Position numbers and translations under genes: made by a program
Shown: in pieces, positions 7,294-16,122 of the stretch
Layout of the letters: each line of letters begins with the position of its first letter
Position numbering within the stretch: the stretch's first letter is position 1
The notes under the pieces: generated by a model
What the model was told of the DNA's origin: nothing
The model's database searches: none
What the model saw: only the letters and a program-made list of their open reading frames with translations
NCBI RefSeq assembly: GCF_007830125.1
Contig: NZ_VLLG01000003.1
Location: forward strand, 486,247 to 550,246
Direction of reading: 5' to 3'
DNA from: Chitinophaga japonensis
GTDB lineage: Bacteria > Bacteroidota > Bacteroidia > Chitinophagales > Chitinophagaceae
Length of the DNA stretch: 64,000 nt

Positions 7294-7883
7294 TGATGGA
7301 TGCATCCAATAACCCTGGACAGGAAGTAAGCACTCCCGGACAGGAAACAAAATGGTACGTGCTGCGCGTTGTCAGTGGCAAGGAAAAGAAGGTGAAAGAG
7401 TACCTGGATATTGAGGTGCGCCGTTCAGATTGGGGCAATGTGATCACCCAGGTATTCCTGCCGGTAGAAAAAGTATATAAAGTGCAGGCCGGTAAAAAGG
7501 TCATGCGCGAAAAGAACTTTTATCCCGGTTATGTCATGATAGAAGCCATAGACGGTAAAATGACCGATGAAGTGATACAGGCCATCCGCAATGTTTCCGG
7601 TGTGATCCACTTCCTGGGAAAAGAACACCCGGTAGCCCTGCGCAAGGCGGAAGTAAACAAAATGCTCGGTAAGGTAGATGAAATGAGCGATCAGGGCATC
7701 ACCATGAGCGAGCCCTTCATTGTTGGCGAAACCATCAAGATCATTGATGGTCCGTTCAACGACTTCAACGGCGTAATTGAAGAAGTGATAGAAGACAAGA
7801 AAAAGCTGAAGGTGACCGTAAAGATCTTCGGCCGCGCCACGCCCGTGGAACTGAACTTTATGCAGGTAGAAAAGATCAGCTAA
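7293..7883 (+). CDS. nusG: Transcription termination/antitermination factor NusG
   Basis: 196 residues. The N-terminal NGN domain (KWYVLRVVSGKEKKVKEYL, then FYPGYVMIEA) binds RNA polymerase. A linker is followed by a C-terminal KOW domain (GPFNDFNGVIEEV, KLKVTVKIFGR) that contacts Rho or ribosomal protein S10. The start overlaps the secE stop by one base, so translation is coupled. In most bacteria rplK follows directly. Here a strong hairpin and a 6-kb insertion follow instead. Confidence 0.97.
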   Translation: MMDASNNPGQEVSTPGQETKWYVLRVVSGKEKKVKEYLDIEVRRSDWGNVITQVFLPVEKVYKVQAGKKVMREKNFYPGYVMIEAIDGKMTDEVIQAIRNVSGVIHFLGKEHPVALRKAEVNKMLGKVDEMSDQGITMSEPFIVGETIKIIDGPFNDFNGVIEEVIEDKKKLKVTVKIFGRATPVELNFMQVEKIS

Positions 7884-7914
7884 TAACCCAGGCTGAACGG
7901 TAATATTTTTGAGA

Positions 7915-7944
7915 GCGCCACAATCATGTATGTGATTGTGGCGC
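7915..7944 (+). terminator. Hairpin terminator after nusG
   Basis: Perfect 12-bp arms GCGCCACAATCA (7915-7926) and TGATTGTGGCGC (7933-7944) enclose a 6-nt loop. The following stretch GTTTGTTATCTTTG is T-rich but not a pure T-run. It probably ends the tuf-secE-nusG transcript before the Rhs gene. Confidence 0.7.
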
Positions 7945-7950
7945 GTTTGT

Positions 7951-7958
7951 TATCTTTG
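7951..7958 (+). promoter_or_regulatory. Possible -7 element of the rhs gene
   Basis: TATCTTTG matches TAnnTTTG exactly and lies directly after the nusG terminator and 74 bp before the rhs start. No TTTG at the right distance was found upstream, so this is a weak call. Confidence 0.4.
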
Positions 7959-8032
7959 AACACCCGTCCCGTTTTCCCCCCATACCTCCACGGCACAACG
8001 TTGAACCGCGTAACCCATATTAACCGGAAGCC

Positions 8033-11000
8033 ATGTTGGTGAGTAATAAGCATTTTATCCCCGTTATAGGGCTGGATATCCATATCGTTTTATTGTTCGG
8101 TTTTCCCATTCCGCTGCCACACCCGTATATTGGTTTGGTAGTAGACCCGATGGACTATATTCCATTCATTGGCGCTACCACCAAAATTAATCACGTACCC
8201 CGCGGCAAAAGCGATACCAGCGGCATCTTCATTATCCTGTTCCATATTCCCATGGGCGGCCCCTTCCTGCTGGCGCCCATGATCGGGCATGACTCCGTGA
8301 ACTTCTTCGGCAGCAAGCGCGTGAAAGTGGAGGGCAATCTCATGAGCCCTTCCGGCCATATGCTGATGACCTGTAACGACATCGGTATCCCGCTCTCGCT
8401 GCAGCCGGGAAAAAAATTCAAGCCTATTCCCAGCCTGTACCTGCCTACGTCTTTTTCCATCCCCTTGTCCTTTGGCCGGCCGGTCATGGTAGGCGGCCCT
8501 TATGTGCCGGACTGGGGCGGCGCTTTGCTGAACCTGGTGATGTCCTTTGGTTTTGGCGCGTTGATGAAAGGGCTGGGAAAGGCCGGCCGTGGCGCACTGA
8601 AAGGATTTAACCATGCCATGAAGAAAACCCTGAAAGGGAAGTTTGGCAGCAACAAGCTCAGTGCTTTCCTCTGTAAAAAAGGCTTTGAGCCGGTAGACCT
8701 TGTGCAGGGCATTGTGATCTACGATGTTACGGATTTTGAGTTGCCCGGTCCCATCCCGCTGAAATGGGAGCGTTCCTGGAACAGCGACAGCTCCCAGGAA
8801 GGGGTGCTGGGCTACGGCACCCAACTGGGCTACGATATGCGCGTACAGCCCTTTGAAGAGGAAGATGCCACCGCGGTGCTGCTGGGCGACGGGCGCAGCG
8901 CCATCTTTGAATTACTGCCCTATGCCGGCAACAGCGATTATAACCGGCATGAAAAACTGACCCTTACCCGCACGGACCTGGATGAGTACCAGTTGTTTGA
9001 TCATGGGGAGCGCCTGTATTATCACTTTCGCCAACTGCACCCGCTGGACGCCCAGTACCGGCTGTACGCCATTCGCCATGAGGCAGGTTTTAAGATCAGC
9101 TTCCACTACAACAGCAAAGGTCACTTGTTGCAGGTAACGGACAGTGTGGGCCGGCGCCTGGAGATGGAAAATGACGCGCAGGGCCGCATCACGGAAGTAA
9201 AGGCCCGCCACCGTGGCCAGGAGCAGGTAATGGTGCGCTACGCCTATAACGAGGCCGGCGACCTGGCGGAAATAACCGATGCGCTGGGGCAGGCCACCCG
9301 CATCCGCTACCGTAACCACCTGATGGTGGAGAAAACGGACCGTAACGGGCAGACTTTCTATTGGGAATACGAAGGCAGCGGTGAAAAGGCCCGCTGTATC
9401 CATACCTGGGGCGACGGTGGCCTGCTGGAAGGATGGATCGAATATCACCCGGAAAAGGGCTACAACCTGGTGACCAATTCCCTGGGGCACACCACTACCT
9501 ACTATTATACGCCGGACTATGTAGTGACCCAGGTAAAAGACCCCCTGGGGCATTCCCGGTTCTTTGAGTACACGGAGCATTTTGAGCTGTACCGCGAGAT
9601 AGACGAGGAGGCTAACGTTACCGGGTATACGTATGACGGGCGGGGCAACCGCACCGGCATTGTACAGCCGGATGGCAGCTCCTACACCTTCCGCTATGAT
9701 GCGGAGGACCGGCTGATCCTGGCTACCGATCCGCAGGGCAACAGCCGTACCTACATTTATCACAAAAATGAAAAACATAAAGGGCTGCTGCATACCATTA
9801 CGGAGGCAGACGGCGGCATTACCATTTTCCGCTATAATGTGCACAACCTGCTCAGCAGGATAGAGGAGGAGCAGGAACAGCAAACCCTGCTGGCTTATGA
9901 CGAAGACCATAACCTGGCTGTGCTGACTCTGCCGGATGGCGCCCGCTCCACCTGGGAGCATGACTCCTGGGGCCGCTGCACCCGGTCGGTGAATCCCCTG
10001 CTGCAGGAGCAATATTTCCGGTACGATAACCTGGGCCGGGTAACGGAAGTGCACCTGCCGGATGGCAATCATATCCGGCTGCAGTACAATGCCTATGACG
10101 AGGTGCTGCAGCTTGCAGACAAACATCACCAGGTGCGCTTTACCTATACGCCGCTGGGTAGCCTGAAAACGCGGGAGGAAAATGGCGCCAGGATCTATTT
10201 CGTCTACAACAAGGAAGAACAGTTGACCGGCGTGGTGAATGAGCACGGGGAAATCTATCGCTTTACCCGCAACCAGCGGGGAGATGTTATACAGGAGACC
10301 GGCTTTGACGGTATCAGCCGCCGGTATGAACGGGATGTAACCGGGAAGGTAGTGAAGCTGGAGCGCCCGGGCGGCCGCTGGACTGAATACGAGTACGATT
10401 ACAATGGCCGCCTGACCCGTGCGGAATATGACGATGGCACCTGGGAAACGTATAGCTATGACCGTAATGGACAGCTTGTTGAAGCCATAAACGAGCATGG
10501 CACCCTCCGCTTGCAGCGCGATGTAATGGGCCGCGTGGTGCAGGAGTGGCAGAACGGCTGTACGGTCAGCAGCACCTATGGAGGGGACGGCCGGCGCAGC
10601 CGTTTACAGAGCAGCCTGGGCGCAGACATCCAACTGCAGCGTAATGCAGCCGGATACATAACAGGCATACAGGCGCAGGCAGCAGGTATGCCCACTCCCT
10701 GGACAGCCGAAATAGCACGCAACCCACTGGGGCTGGAAATAGCGCGCAGCCTGCCGGGCGGCGTAAAAAGCAGTTGGAGCTATGACAAAGCCGGCATGCC
10801 GGAAAGCCACCTGGTGAACAGCGGGGAGCGCAGCATCCGCCGCCGGCACTATCGCTGGGACGCTAACCGCCGGCTGAAGCAGATCGTGAACGGGTTGCAG
10901 AATGGCGCAGTCAGGTTCGGGTATGATGATTTTGGCAACCTGGCCTGGGCGCAATACGAAGACGGGCAATATGATTACCGCCTGCCCGATAAGGCGGGTA

Positions 11001-12160
11001 ACCTCTACCAGACCAGGGAGCGGCAGGACCGCAGCTACGGAGCCGGCGGCCGGTTGCAGTTCACTGGGGATGCCCGCTTCCTGTACGATGAGGAGGGCCG
11101 GCTGGTAAAGAGAATAATAACCCGCACGGGCATGACATGGACCTATGAATGGTACAGCAACGGTATGCTGAAGAACGTGGTACGGCCGGACGGGCAGTCC
11201 GTGGAATTCCGCTATGATCCCCTGCGCCGGCGTACTGAAAAGCTGTACAAAGGACAATTGACCCGTTTTGTATGGGATGGCAATGTGCCCCTGCATGAGT
11301 GGCAATATCCTGCAAAGGACAGGCCCGTTACGGAAATAGACGAGCTGGGAGACATCCGGCAAAGCCATCCGGAGCCGGTGCCTGCTGCCGCACTGCTCAC
11401 CTGGGTATTTGAAGAAGGCTGTCATACACCGGTTGCAAGGCTGGGCGGCAGCGGGCAGTACGCCGTGGTAGCGGACCACCTGGGCACGCCCTGCGAGGTG
11501 TATGATGTGAGCGGGAAACAGGTGTGGGCCGGGGAATTGGATATTTATGGCAGGCTGCGTAAGTTAGCAGGCGATGGCGCGCTGATGCCTTTCCGGTACC
11601 AGGGGCAGTATGAGGATGCGGAAACGGGGCTATACTATAACCGTTTCCGTTATTACGCCCCGGCGGATGGGATATACATCAGCCAGGACCCCGGGCGGCT
11701 GGCAGGCGGCTGGTCGCTATACAGCTATGTAACAGACCCGAACGTGTTCATAGATGTGTTCGGGCTGGTGCAGCAGGTGATCCGCACCATGAGCGCCGCG
11801 GAAAAGGATCTCACCATCGATAACAAGGGCCTGGTAAGAGGGCCCAACAACTCACGTGGCGCCAAATGGGTATCCATAGGCGAAACCTATGACACCGCCA
11901 AAAAGTCGGATTTTAAAGTTGTATTCCATACGGACGACAGCATCAACGATTTCCTGTCGACCAATACGCTGGACTATGAAGACATGGTAGGCGGGGAAAG
12001 TAAAAACACGGATAAAATACTTACCAAGAGCAATGAGCGGGGCGCTTATGGAATAGGTGTGGACCGGCTTGAAGGCTTCAGGGAAAAAATACAGAAGATC
12101 GAAATATTCAAAAAGGAGAAAGGGAAGTGGAAAAAGGTGCGGGAAATAAAGTGTAAATAA
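8033..12160 (+). CDS. Rhs/YD-repeat polymorphic toxin with N-terminal PAAR-like region
   Basis: 1375 residues. The first 240 or so are Gly/Pro-rich and hydrophobic, with GSKRVKVEGNLMSPSGHML resembling the PAAR-like caps of secreted Rhs proteins, and a possible membrane stretch near 170-190. A DUF6531-like segment (VIYDVTDFELPGPIPLKWER) opens the shell. Then come many YD repeats (YDGRGNRTG, YDSWGRCTR, YDNLGRVTE, YDYNGRLTR and others). The canonical core end GLYYNRFRYYAPADGIYISQDP ... DVFGL stops at residue 1245. The last 130 residues are unique and are the expected toxin. It is followed after 1 bp by a 376-residue gene. Known Rhs proteins of this layout are T6SS or contact-dependent effectors; no secretion genes are in view. 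Confidence 0.85.
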   Translation: MLVSNKHFIPVIGLDIHIVLLFGFPIPLPHPYIGLVVDPMDYIPFIGATTKINHVPRGKSDTSGIFIILFHIPMGGPFLLAPMIGHDSVNFFGSKRVKVEGNLMSPSGHMLMTCNDIGIPLSLQPGKKFKPIPSLYLPTSFSIPLSFGRPVMVGGPYVPDWGGALLNLVMSFGFGALMKGLGKAGRGALKGFNHAMKKTLKGKFGSNKLSAFLCKKGFEPVDLVQGIVIYDVTDFELPGPIPLKWERSWNSDSSQEGVLGYGTQLGYDMRVQPFEEEDATAVLLGDGRSAIFELLPYAGNSDYNRHEKLTLTRTDLDEYQLFDHGERLYYHFRQLHPLDAQYRLYAIRHEAGFKISFHYNSKGHLLQVTDSVGRRLEMENDAQGRITEVKARHRGQEQVMVRYAYNEAGDLAEITDALGQATRIRYRNHLMVEKTDRNGQTFYWEYEGSGEKARCIHTWGDGGLLEGWIEYHPEKGYNLVTNSLGHTTTYYYTPDYVVTQVKDPLGHSRFFEYTEHFELYREIDEEANVTGYTYDGRGNRTGIVQPDGSSYTFRYDAEDRLILATDPQGNSRTYIYHKNEKHKGLLHTITEADGGITIFRYNVHNLLSRIEEEQEQQTLLAYDEDHNLAVLTLPDGARSTWEHDSWGRCTRSVNPLLQEQYFRYDNLGRVTEVHLPDGNHIRLQYNAYDEVLQLADKHHQVRFTYTPLGSLKTREENGARIYFVYNKEEQLTGVVNEHGEIYRFTRNQRGDVIQETGFDGISRRYERDVTGKVVKLERPGGRWTEYEYDYNGRLTRAEYDDGTWETYSYDRNGQLVEAINEHGTLRLQRDVMGRVVQEWQNGCTVSSTYGGDGRRSRLQSSLGADIQLQRNAAGYITGIQAQAAGMPTPWTAEIARNPLGLEIARSLPGGVKSSWSYDKAGMPESHLVNSGERSIRRRHYRWDANRRLKQIVNGLQNGAVRFGYDDFGNLAWAQYEDGQYDYRLPDKAGNLYQTRERQDRSYGAGGRLQFTGDARFLYDEEGRLVKRIITRTGMTWTYEWYSNGMLKNVVRPDGQSVEFRYDPLRRRTEKLYKGQLTRFVWDGNVPLHEWQYPAKDRPVTEIDELGDIRQSHPEPVPAAALLTWVFEEGCHTPVARLGGSGQYAVVADHLGTPCEVYDVSGKQVWAGELDIYGRLRKLAGDGALMPFRYQGQYEDAETGLYYNRFRYYAPADGIYISQDPGRLAGGWSLYSYVTDPNVFIDVFGLVQQVIRTMSAAEKDLTIDNKGLVRGPNNSRGAKWVSIGETYDTAKKSDFKVVFHTDDSINDFLSTNTLDYEDMVGGESKNTDKILTKSNERGAYGIGVDRLEGFREKIQKIEIFKKEKGKWKKVREIKCK
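11768..12157 (+). other. Variable C-terminal toxin tail of the Rhs protein
   Basis: Residues 1246-1375, after the DVFGL boundary. The segment begins VQQVIRTMSAAEKDL, then has GAKWVSIGETYDTAKKS, NERGAYGIGVDRL and a Lys-rich end. An Arg-Thr-Met-Ser opening, a KWVS strand and a late Glu could fit an ADP-ribosyltransferase-like fold, but this is a guess from motif shape only. The codons become visibly more A/T-rich towards the 3' end. Confidence 0.45.
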
Positions 12161-12161
12161 C

Positions 12162-13292
12162 ATGGAAAAACGGGATATCAAAGAACTGGTGGCCTACAGC
12201 GATATGCGGGCAACGGGCGCCCGGGGTGACCTGTTTTCGGCAGACGGCCTGCTGGTGAATAAAAAGCACGGGCGCGTATATGCCTGCTGCTACCGGGATG
12301 CGCCGGAGCTGTCTATTGACGACTTCCTGTCCGCAGAGTTATACGGGGAAATAGCGGCGCAGGAGGGAGGCGGGCGGCTGCACGACCTTCTTTTCCTGGC
12401 GGAGATACTGCTGGACGCGTTACGGTATGCGCCCCGGCCATCCGCCATTAACAGGCGCCTGAAGCTGTTCTGCCTGAAGAACCTGCTGTTCCTGCGCAGC
12501 ACCGGGCCGGTGGAGCACCGGGAACAGTATATGGAAACACTTTTTCGCTTCCTGTTATTTTTCCATCCCGCCCCGGAAGATTACCTGGATGCGTTTTCTC
12601 TCAAAGGGGATCAATGCCTGTACAAGGGCGGGACCATCCGCCCTGTAGAGGAGCTGCATGCCCTTTTTGCGCGTCTTATTGCCCGGCGGGAACATATGGC
12701 GGCGCTGGCTCCTTTTACGGAAAAGCAGTTGGCCTTAAGCCGTGACATTACCCTGGATTTACTGGAGGGCCTGCTGTGCCCGGGCGGTCCCGTGTCTTTC
12801 CTGCCTGTTAACAAGGGGCGCAACCTGCTGACCTGGATATTTTCCGGCCCCGGGCATTTTTTTGAGCTTTACCAGGAGGACCGGGAGCGTATTTTCCTGC
12901 TGCTGGAACAGCATATAGACCACTACCTCGTAAAAAGCTGGGATAACGATCCCCGCCTGCAGGCGTCTATATATTATGGCCCGGTAAAGCAGGAAGCGGT
13001 GGAAGGATATTTCAACAGGCCAGCCAGGGTCAACCGGAAAAAGAAATACCTGGTGGAGTTCTTTACAGATATGTGCGTTTTCTATGTGCTGCGGGACCCT
13101 GCCGGCCTGGAAGGCCTGCTGGCGTATTTTAAGGACAAGCCGGCCATGCAGCGGAAAGTGATGGCCATGCTCTTCCCGCACCCGTTCTATAACGGGGAGG
13201 CCAAACTGCAACTGATCCGCAGCGGCGGCCATGAAAGGCTGCCGGAGGGTTTCTGGACAGCGCGGCTCAGAAAAATGGCGGACAGCCTGTAA
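12162..13292 (+). CDS. Unknown protein, possible immunity or accessory partner of Rhs
   Basis: 376 residues, not recognised. It has no signal peptide or clear membrane helix. It is rich in Leu, Arg and aromatic residues and looks like an all-helical soluble protein, with segments such as LHDLLFLAEILLDALRYAP and NRRLKLFCLKNLLFLRS. Its ATG lies 1 bp after the rhs stop, so the two genes are surely co-transcribed and probably translationally coupled. Position immediately after a toxin-tail gene is where immunity genes normally sit; the size is large for that, so a chaperone or adaptor role is an alternative. A strong bidirectional terminator follows. Confidence 0.6.
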   Translation: MEKRDIKELVAYSDMRATGARGDLFSADGLLVNKKHGRVYACCYRDAPELSIDDFLSAELYGEIAAQEGGGRLHDLLFLAEILLDALRYAPRPSAINRRLKLFCLKNLLFLRSTGPVEHREQYMETLFRFLLFFHPAPEDYLDAFSLKGDQCLYKGGTIRPVEELHALFARLIARREHMAALAPFTEKQLALSRDITLDLLEGLLCPGGPVSFLPVNKGRNLLTWIFSGPGHFFELYQEDRERIFLLLEQHIDHYLVKSWDNDPRLQASIYYGPVKQEAVEGYFNRPARVNRKKKYLVEFFTDMCVFYVLRDPAGLEGLLAYFKDKPAMQRKVMAMLFPHPFYNGEAKLQLIRSGGHERLPEGFWTARLRKMADSL

Positions 13293-13311
13293 TAATAATA
13301 GAAAGCAGGGG

Positions 13312-13357
13312 AGCGCCGGCCCTGGCCGGTGTTCCGAAACCAGCCAGGGCCGGCGCT
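13312..13357. terminator. Bidirectional terminator between convergent genes
   Basis: Perfect 14-bp arms AGCGCCGGCCCTGG (13312-13325) and CCAGGGCCGGCGCT (13344-13357) with an 18-nt loop. It lies between the Rhs partner gene and the convergent DUF1579 gene. Confidence 0.85.
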
Positions 13358-13365
13358 TTATACAA

Positions 13366-13944
13366 TTATTTGCGGGTAAACACCAGTTCCATGGTCTTTG
13401 ACTCCTGGCCGTTCATGGTGGAGTACATTTCCATTTTGTGAGTGTTCTCGTCCACCCACTCAAAAACTTCCCGTACATCATAGTCCTTGCCGGTGGAGGG
13501 GTCCAGCATTTTGCCGGTAAAGATGATGATCTTGCCGGAAGCGTCCGGCTTGCCCTCCATGTAGGTAATGCCGGTGCCCATGTTGTCGATCCAGGAGCTG
13601 ACAAATACCTTTTTGGCATTATCATAGCCCAGGGTGCCGATGCCCTCAAAGGGCATGTCCATGAAGCTGGCGGTGTTTTGGGACTGCTGGTAGCGCCCGC
13701 CCAGTATCATGCTATACACGGTTTTGCCTGTGCTTTTCATGGGCTCGGCGCCGGGGGCCATCCAGGAGGTCATGGTGAATTCCCATTCCCCGTCTGATTT
13801 GGCCAGCATTTCGTGCATGGGGCCGGGGGTCATATAGTCCATCCAGGCTTTTTGGGCAGCCTGTTCTTCTGCAGATTGTGCCTGGGCCGGATGGAGCAGG
13901 GGCAGCAGGCACAGCAGGGTAGCTGTGAACAACAGATATTTCAT
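13366..13944 (-). CDS. DUF1579 family secreted protein
   Basis: 192 residues with a signal peptide (MKYLLFTATLLCLLPLLHPAQAQ). The mature part resembles DUF1579: LAKSDGEWEFTMTSWMAPGAEP, GGRYQQS, FEGIGTLGYDNAKKVFVSSWIDNMG and a final FEWVDENTHKMEMY. The family is predicted to be a small beta-barrel of unknown function. It is the only minus-strand gene inside the nusG-rplK interval and converges on the Rhs pair, which suggests a separate unit. Confidence 0.75.
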   Translation of the reverse strand: MKYLLFTATLLCLLPLLHPAQAQSAEEQAAQKAWMDYMTPGPMHEMLAKSDGEWEFTMTSWMAPGAEPMKSTGKTVYSMILGGRYQQSQNTASFMDMPFEGIGTLGYDNAKKVFVSSWIDNMGTGITYMEGKPDASGKIIIFTGKMLDPSTGKDYDVREVFEWVDENTHKMEMYSTMNGQESKTMELVFTRK

Positions 13945-13990
13945 AAAGGGTAAATTTGGCCTAAAGGTACATAGAACCGGGATAATTGAT

Positions 13991-14052
13991 TATCTTTGCT
14001 ACCTGTTTTGACAAGCCCCAATCATGGAGAATTGCAATAGAATTGTCAAAAA
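13991..14052 (+). repeat. Inverted repeat and -7-like box upstream of the rplK promoter
   Basis: TATCTTTG (13991-13998) matches TAnnTTTG but lacks a suitable -33. Immediately after it, TTTTGACAA (14006-14014) and TTGTCAAAA (14044-14052) form perfect 9-bp arms around a 29-nt loop. No convincing gene is present between 13945 and 14232. Confidence 0.4.
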
Positions 14053-14093
14053 TTTCCCTTATAAGCAAAAAGAATGCCCAACTTTAAATTCTT

Positions 14094-14124
14094 TTTGCCA
14101 ACTTAATATTATTATCTACCTTTG
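14094..14124 (+). promoter_or_regulatory. Promoter of the rplK-rpoC operon
   Basis: TTTG (14094-14097), 19-nt spacer, TACCTTTG (14117-14124). It gives a leader of about 100 nt with a hairpin at 14188-14206 (GTTCTGC/GCAGGAC with one G-U pair). It supplies rplK with its own promoter downstream of the Rhs island. The leader could hold the site for L1 autoregulation, which I cannot confirm. Confidence 0.8.
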
Positions 14125-14232
14125 CATCCCCTTTAAAAGGCAAAATTTAATTTAAAAGGTTAAATTTTAACACCTTTTAGTTTGGGAGTTCTGCGGTAAG
14201 CAGGACGTTTTCACCAAATTAAAACAAGTATT

Positions 14233-14676
14233 ATGGCAAAAGAGATTGCAACGTACGTAAAATTGCAGGTAAAGGGCGGCCAGGCCAACCCTGCACCTCC
14301 TATCGGGCCCGCCCTGGGTTCCAAAGGTGTGAATATCATGGAGTTCTGCAAGCAGTTCAATGCCCGTACCCAGGACAAAATGGGGAAGGTGCTGCCTGTA
14401 TTGCTGACCGTGTACACCGACAAATCCTTTGATTTTGTTATTAAAACGCCGCCGGCAGCCGTTCAGTTAATGGAAGCTGCCAAGTTGCAGAGTGGTTCCA
14501 AGGAGCCGAACCGTAATAAAGTAGGTAAGGTAGACTGGGCTCAGATCGAGGCGATCGCCAAAGATAAGATGTCCGACCTTAACTGTTTTACGCTGAAAAG
14601 CGCGATGACCATGGTGGCAGGCACTGCCCGCAGCATGGGTATTACCGTGGAAGGAGACGCTCCCTGGGGAAACTAA
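14233..14676 (+). CDS. rplK: 50S ribosomal protein uL11
   Basis: 147 residues. The N-terminal domain has [35 protein letters not shown], the thiostrepton-binding and factor-interacting part with its conserved Pro-rich [10 protein letters not shown]. The C-terminal domain, with the final [11 protein letters not shown], binds the 23S GTPase-associated region. It is the first gene of the rplKAJL-rpoBC operon, from its own promoter. No SD precedes the ATG. Confidence 0.97.
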   Translation: MAKEIATYVKLQVKGGQANPAPPIGPALGSKGVNIMEFCKQFNARTQDKMGKVLPVLLTVYTDKSFDFVIKTPPAAVQLMEAAKLQSGSKEPNRNKVGKVDWAQIEAIAKDKMSDLNCFTLKSAMTMVAGTARSMGITVEGDAPWGN

Positions 14677-14724
14677 TTATGTCAACCCTGTGTAAGCAGG
14701 AAATTCTTTAAAATCATTTGACAA

Positions 14725-15414
14725 ATGGCAACTAAACAAAGAAAAGCGGCTGACGCAAAGGTGGACAAAAACAAGGTGTATACCCTGAAGGACGCCGCTG
14801 CGCTCGTAAAAGATATTAACTGTACCAAGTTCGACAGTTCTGTCGATCTGCATATCCGCTTAGGCGTTGATCCTAAGAAGGCCGACCAGGCTATCCGTGG
14901 TTCTGTAACGCTTCCCCACGGAACCGGTAAGACCAAAAGGGTGCTGGTACTGTGCACACCCGATAAAGAAGCCGACGCCAAAAACGCCGGCGCAGATTAT
15001 GTAGGTCTGGATGAATTTATCCAGAAGATCGAAGGCGGCTGGACAGACGTGGACGTGATCGTGGCTACGCCTGCCGTAATGCCCAAGATCGGTAAGCTGG
15101 GTAAGATACTGGGTCCCCGTAACCTGATGCCCAACCCGAAGACCGGTACTGTTACCAATGATGTAACAGCAGCCGTAAATGACGTAAAGGGCGGTAAGAT
15201 CACCTTTAAGGTAGACAAAGCGGGTATTATCCACGCTTCCATAGGCCGGATCTCCTTTGCTCCTGAAAAAATAGAGCAGAATTCGCTGGAACTGATCAAC
15301 GCGATCATCAAGCTGAAACCGACCACTGCCAAAGGCACTTACCTGAAAGGGTTATCCATGGCCAGCACGATGAGCCCCGGTATCCTGATAGACACTAAAT
15401 CTGTTCAAATCTAA
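14725..15414 (+). CDS. rplA: 50S ribosomal protein uL1
   Basis: 229 residues, standard length. The conserved segments are [29 protein letters not shown], the [19 protein letters not shown] signature and [15 protein letters not shown]1 forms the mobile stalk near the E site and in many bacteria represses its own rplKA mRNA. It lies 48 bp after rplK. Confidence 0.97.
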   Translation: MATKQRKAADAKVDKNKVYTLKDAAALVKDINCTKFDSSVDLHIRLGVDPKKADQAIRGSVTLPHGTGKTKRVLVLCTPDKEADAKNAGADYVGLDEFIQKIEGGWTDVDVIVATPAVMPKIGKLGKILGPRNLMPNPKTGTVTNDVTAAVNDVKGGKITFKVDKAGIIHASIGRISFAPEKIEQNSLELINAIIKLKPTTAKGTYLKGLSMASTMSPGILIDTKSVQI

Positions 15415-15444
15415 TCACGCCCGGGTGGCGGATTGCAAAACAAA

Positions 15445-15960
15445 ATGGCAATGAACAAAGAGCAAAAAAGCGAAGTGATCGAGCTGCTGAAAAGCAAGTT
15501 CACACAATATAACAACTTCTATATCACCAATACGGAATCTCTGACCGTAGAGCAGGTGAATAAATTAAGAAGGGTGTGCTTTGACAAGCAGGTGGAAATG
15601 AAGGTAGCGAAGAACACACTGATCCGTAAGGCGCTGGAGTCCCTGGATGCAGAGAAATATACCGGCGTTTACGAGTCCCTGAACGGCGTAACCGCCCTGA
15701 TGTTCTCCGAAAGCCCGAAAGAGCCCGCGCTGATCCTTTCCTCTTTCCGGAAAGAAAGCAACACCGACAAGCCCGTGCTGAAAGCAGCATTTGTAGCGGA
15801 TGAAGTGTATACCGGCGATAATCAACTGGCTGCGCTTACCCGTATCAAGACCAAGAACGAGCTTATCGGCGACGTTATCGGTCTGCTGCAATCTCCCGCC
15901 AAGCGCGTTATCGCCGCTTTGCTGGAAAAAGCGAAGAAAGAAGAAACTCCTGCGGAGTAA
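15445..15960 (+). CDS. rplJ: 50S ribosomal protein uL10
   Basis: 171 residues from the ATG at 15445; a second ATG at 15451 is also possible, and an in-frame TTG at 15433 is less likely. The N-terminal domain has YNNFYITNTESLTVEQVNKLR and EMKVAKNTLIRKAL, which bind 23S rRNA. The C-terminal helix ends VIGLLQSPAKRVIAALLEKAKK, which recruits L12 dimers. It lies 30 bp after rplA. Confidence 0.95.
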   Translation: MAMNKEQKSEVIELLKSKFTQYNNFYITNTESLTVEQVNKLRRVCFDKQVEMKVAKNTLIRKALESLDAEKYTGVYESLNGVTALMFSESPKEPALILSSFRKESNTDKPVLKAAFVADEVYTGDNQLAALTRIKTKNELIGDVIGLLQSPAKRVIAALLEKAKKEETPAE

Positions 15961-15962
15961 GG

Positions 15963-16046
15963 CCCAAATCCCAAAACCCAAATTCCAAAATGCGGAGAGT
16001 TTCGCGAAGATCATTTGGAATTTGGATAATGGAATTTGGAATTTTA
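15963..16046 (+). repeat. Imperfect inverted repeat of AAATTCCAAA words, rplJ-rplL gap
   Basis: CAAATTCCAAAATG (15979-15992) pairs with CATTTGGAATTTG (16012-16024) with one bulge. Outer arms made of CCCAAATCCC and TGGAATTTGGAATTTT pair more loosely. It is the same word family as the repeats between the tRNA genes at 4.9-5.2 kb. It lies inside the L10-L12 operon. Confidence 0.65.
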
Positions 16047-16122
16047 AACATGGCTTCCAAGTCACTATATAAACACTCTGTGTAAACAACATTTAAAAAA
16101 ATTATCTAAAAAACATTATACA

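Noticed and set aside
8912..10498. A 528-codon minus-strand frame inside the Rhs gene
   Set aside because: It is an antisense shadow of the YD-repeat coding sequence and shows only hydrophobic low-complexity residues arising from the repeat codons.
14024..14155. Small ORF between the inverted repeat and rplK
   Set aside because: It runs straight through the rplK promoter and has no start signal or recognisable residues.
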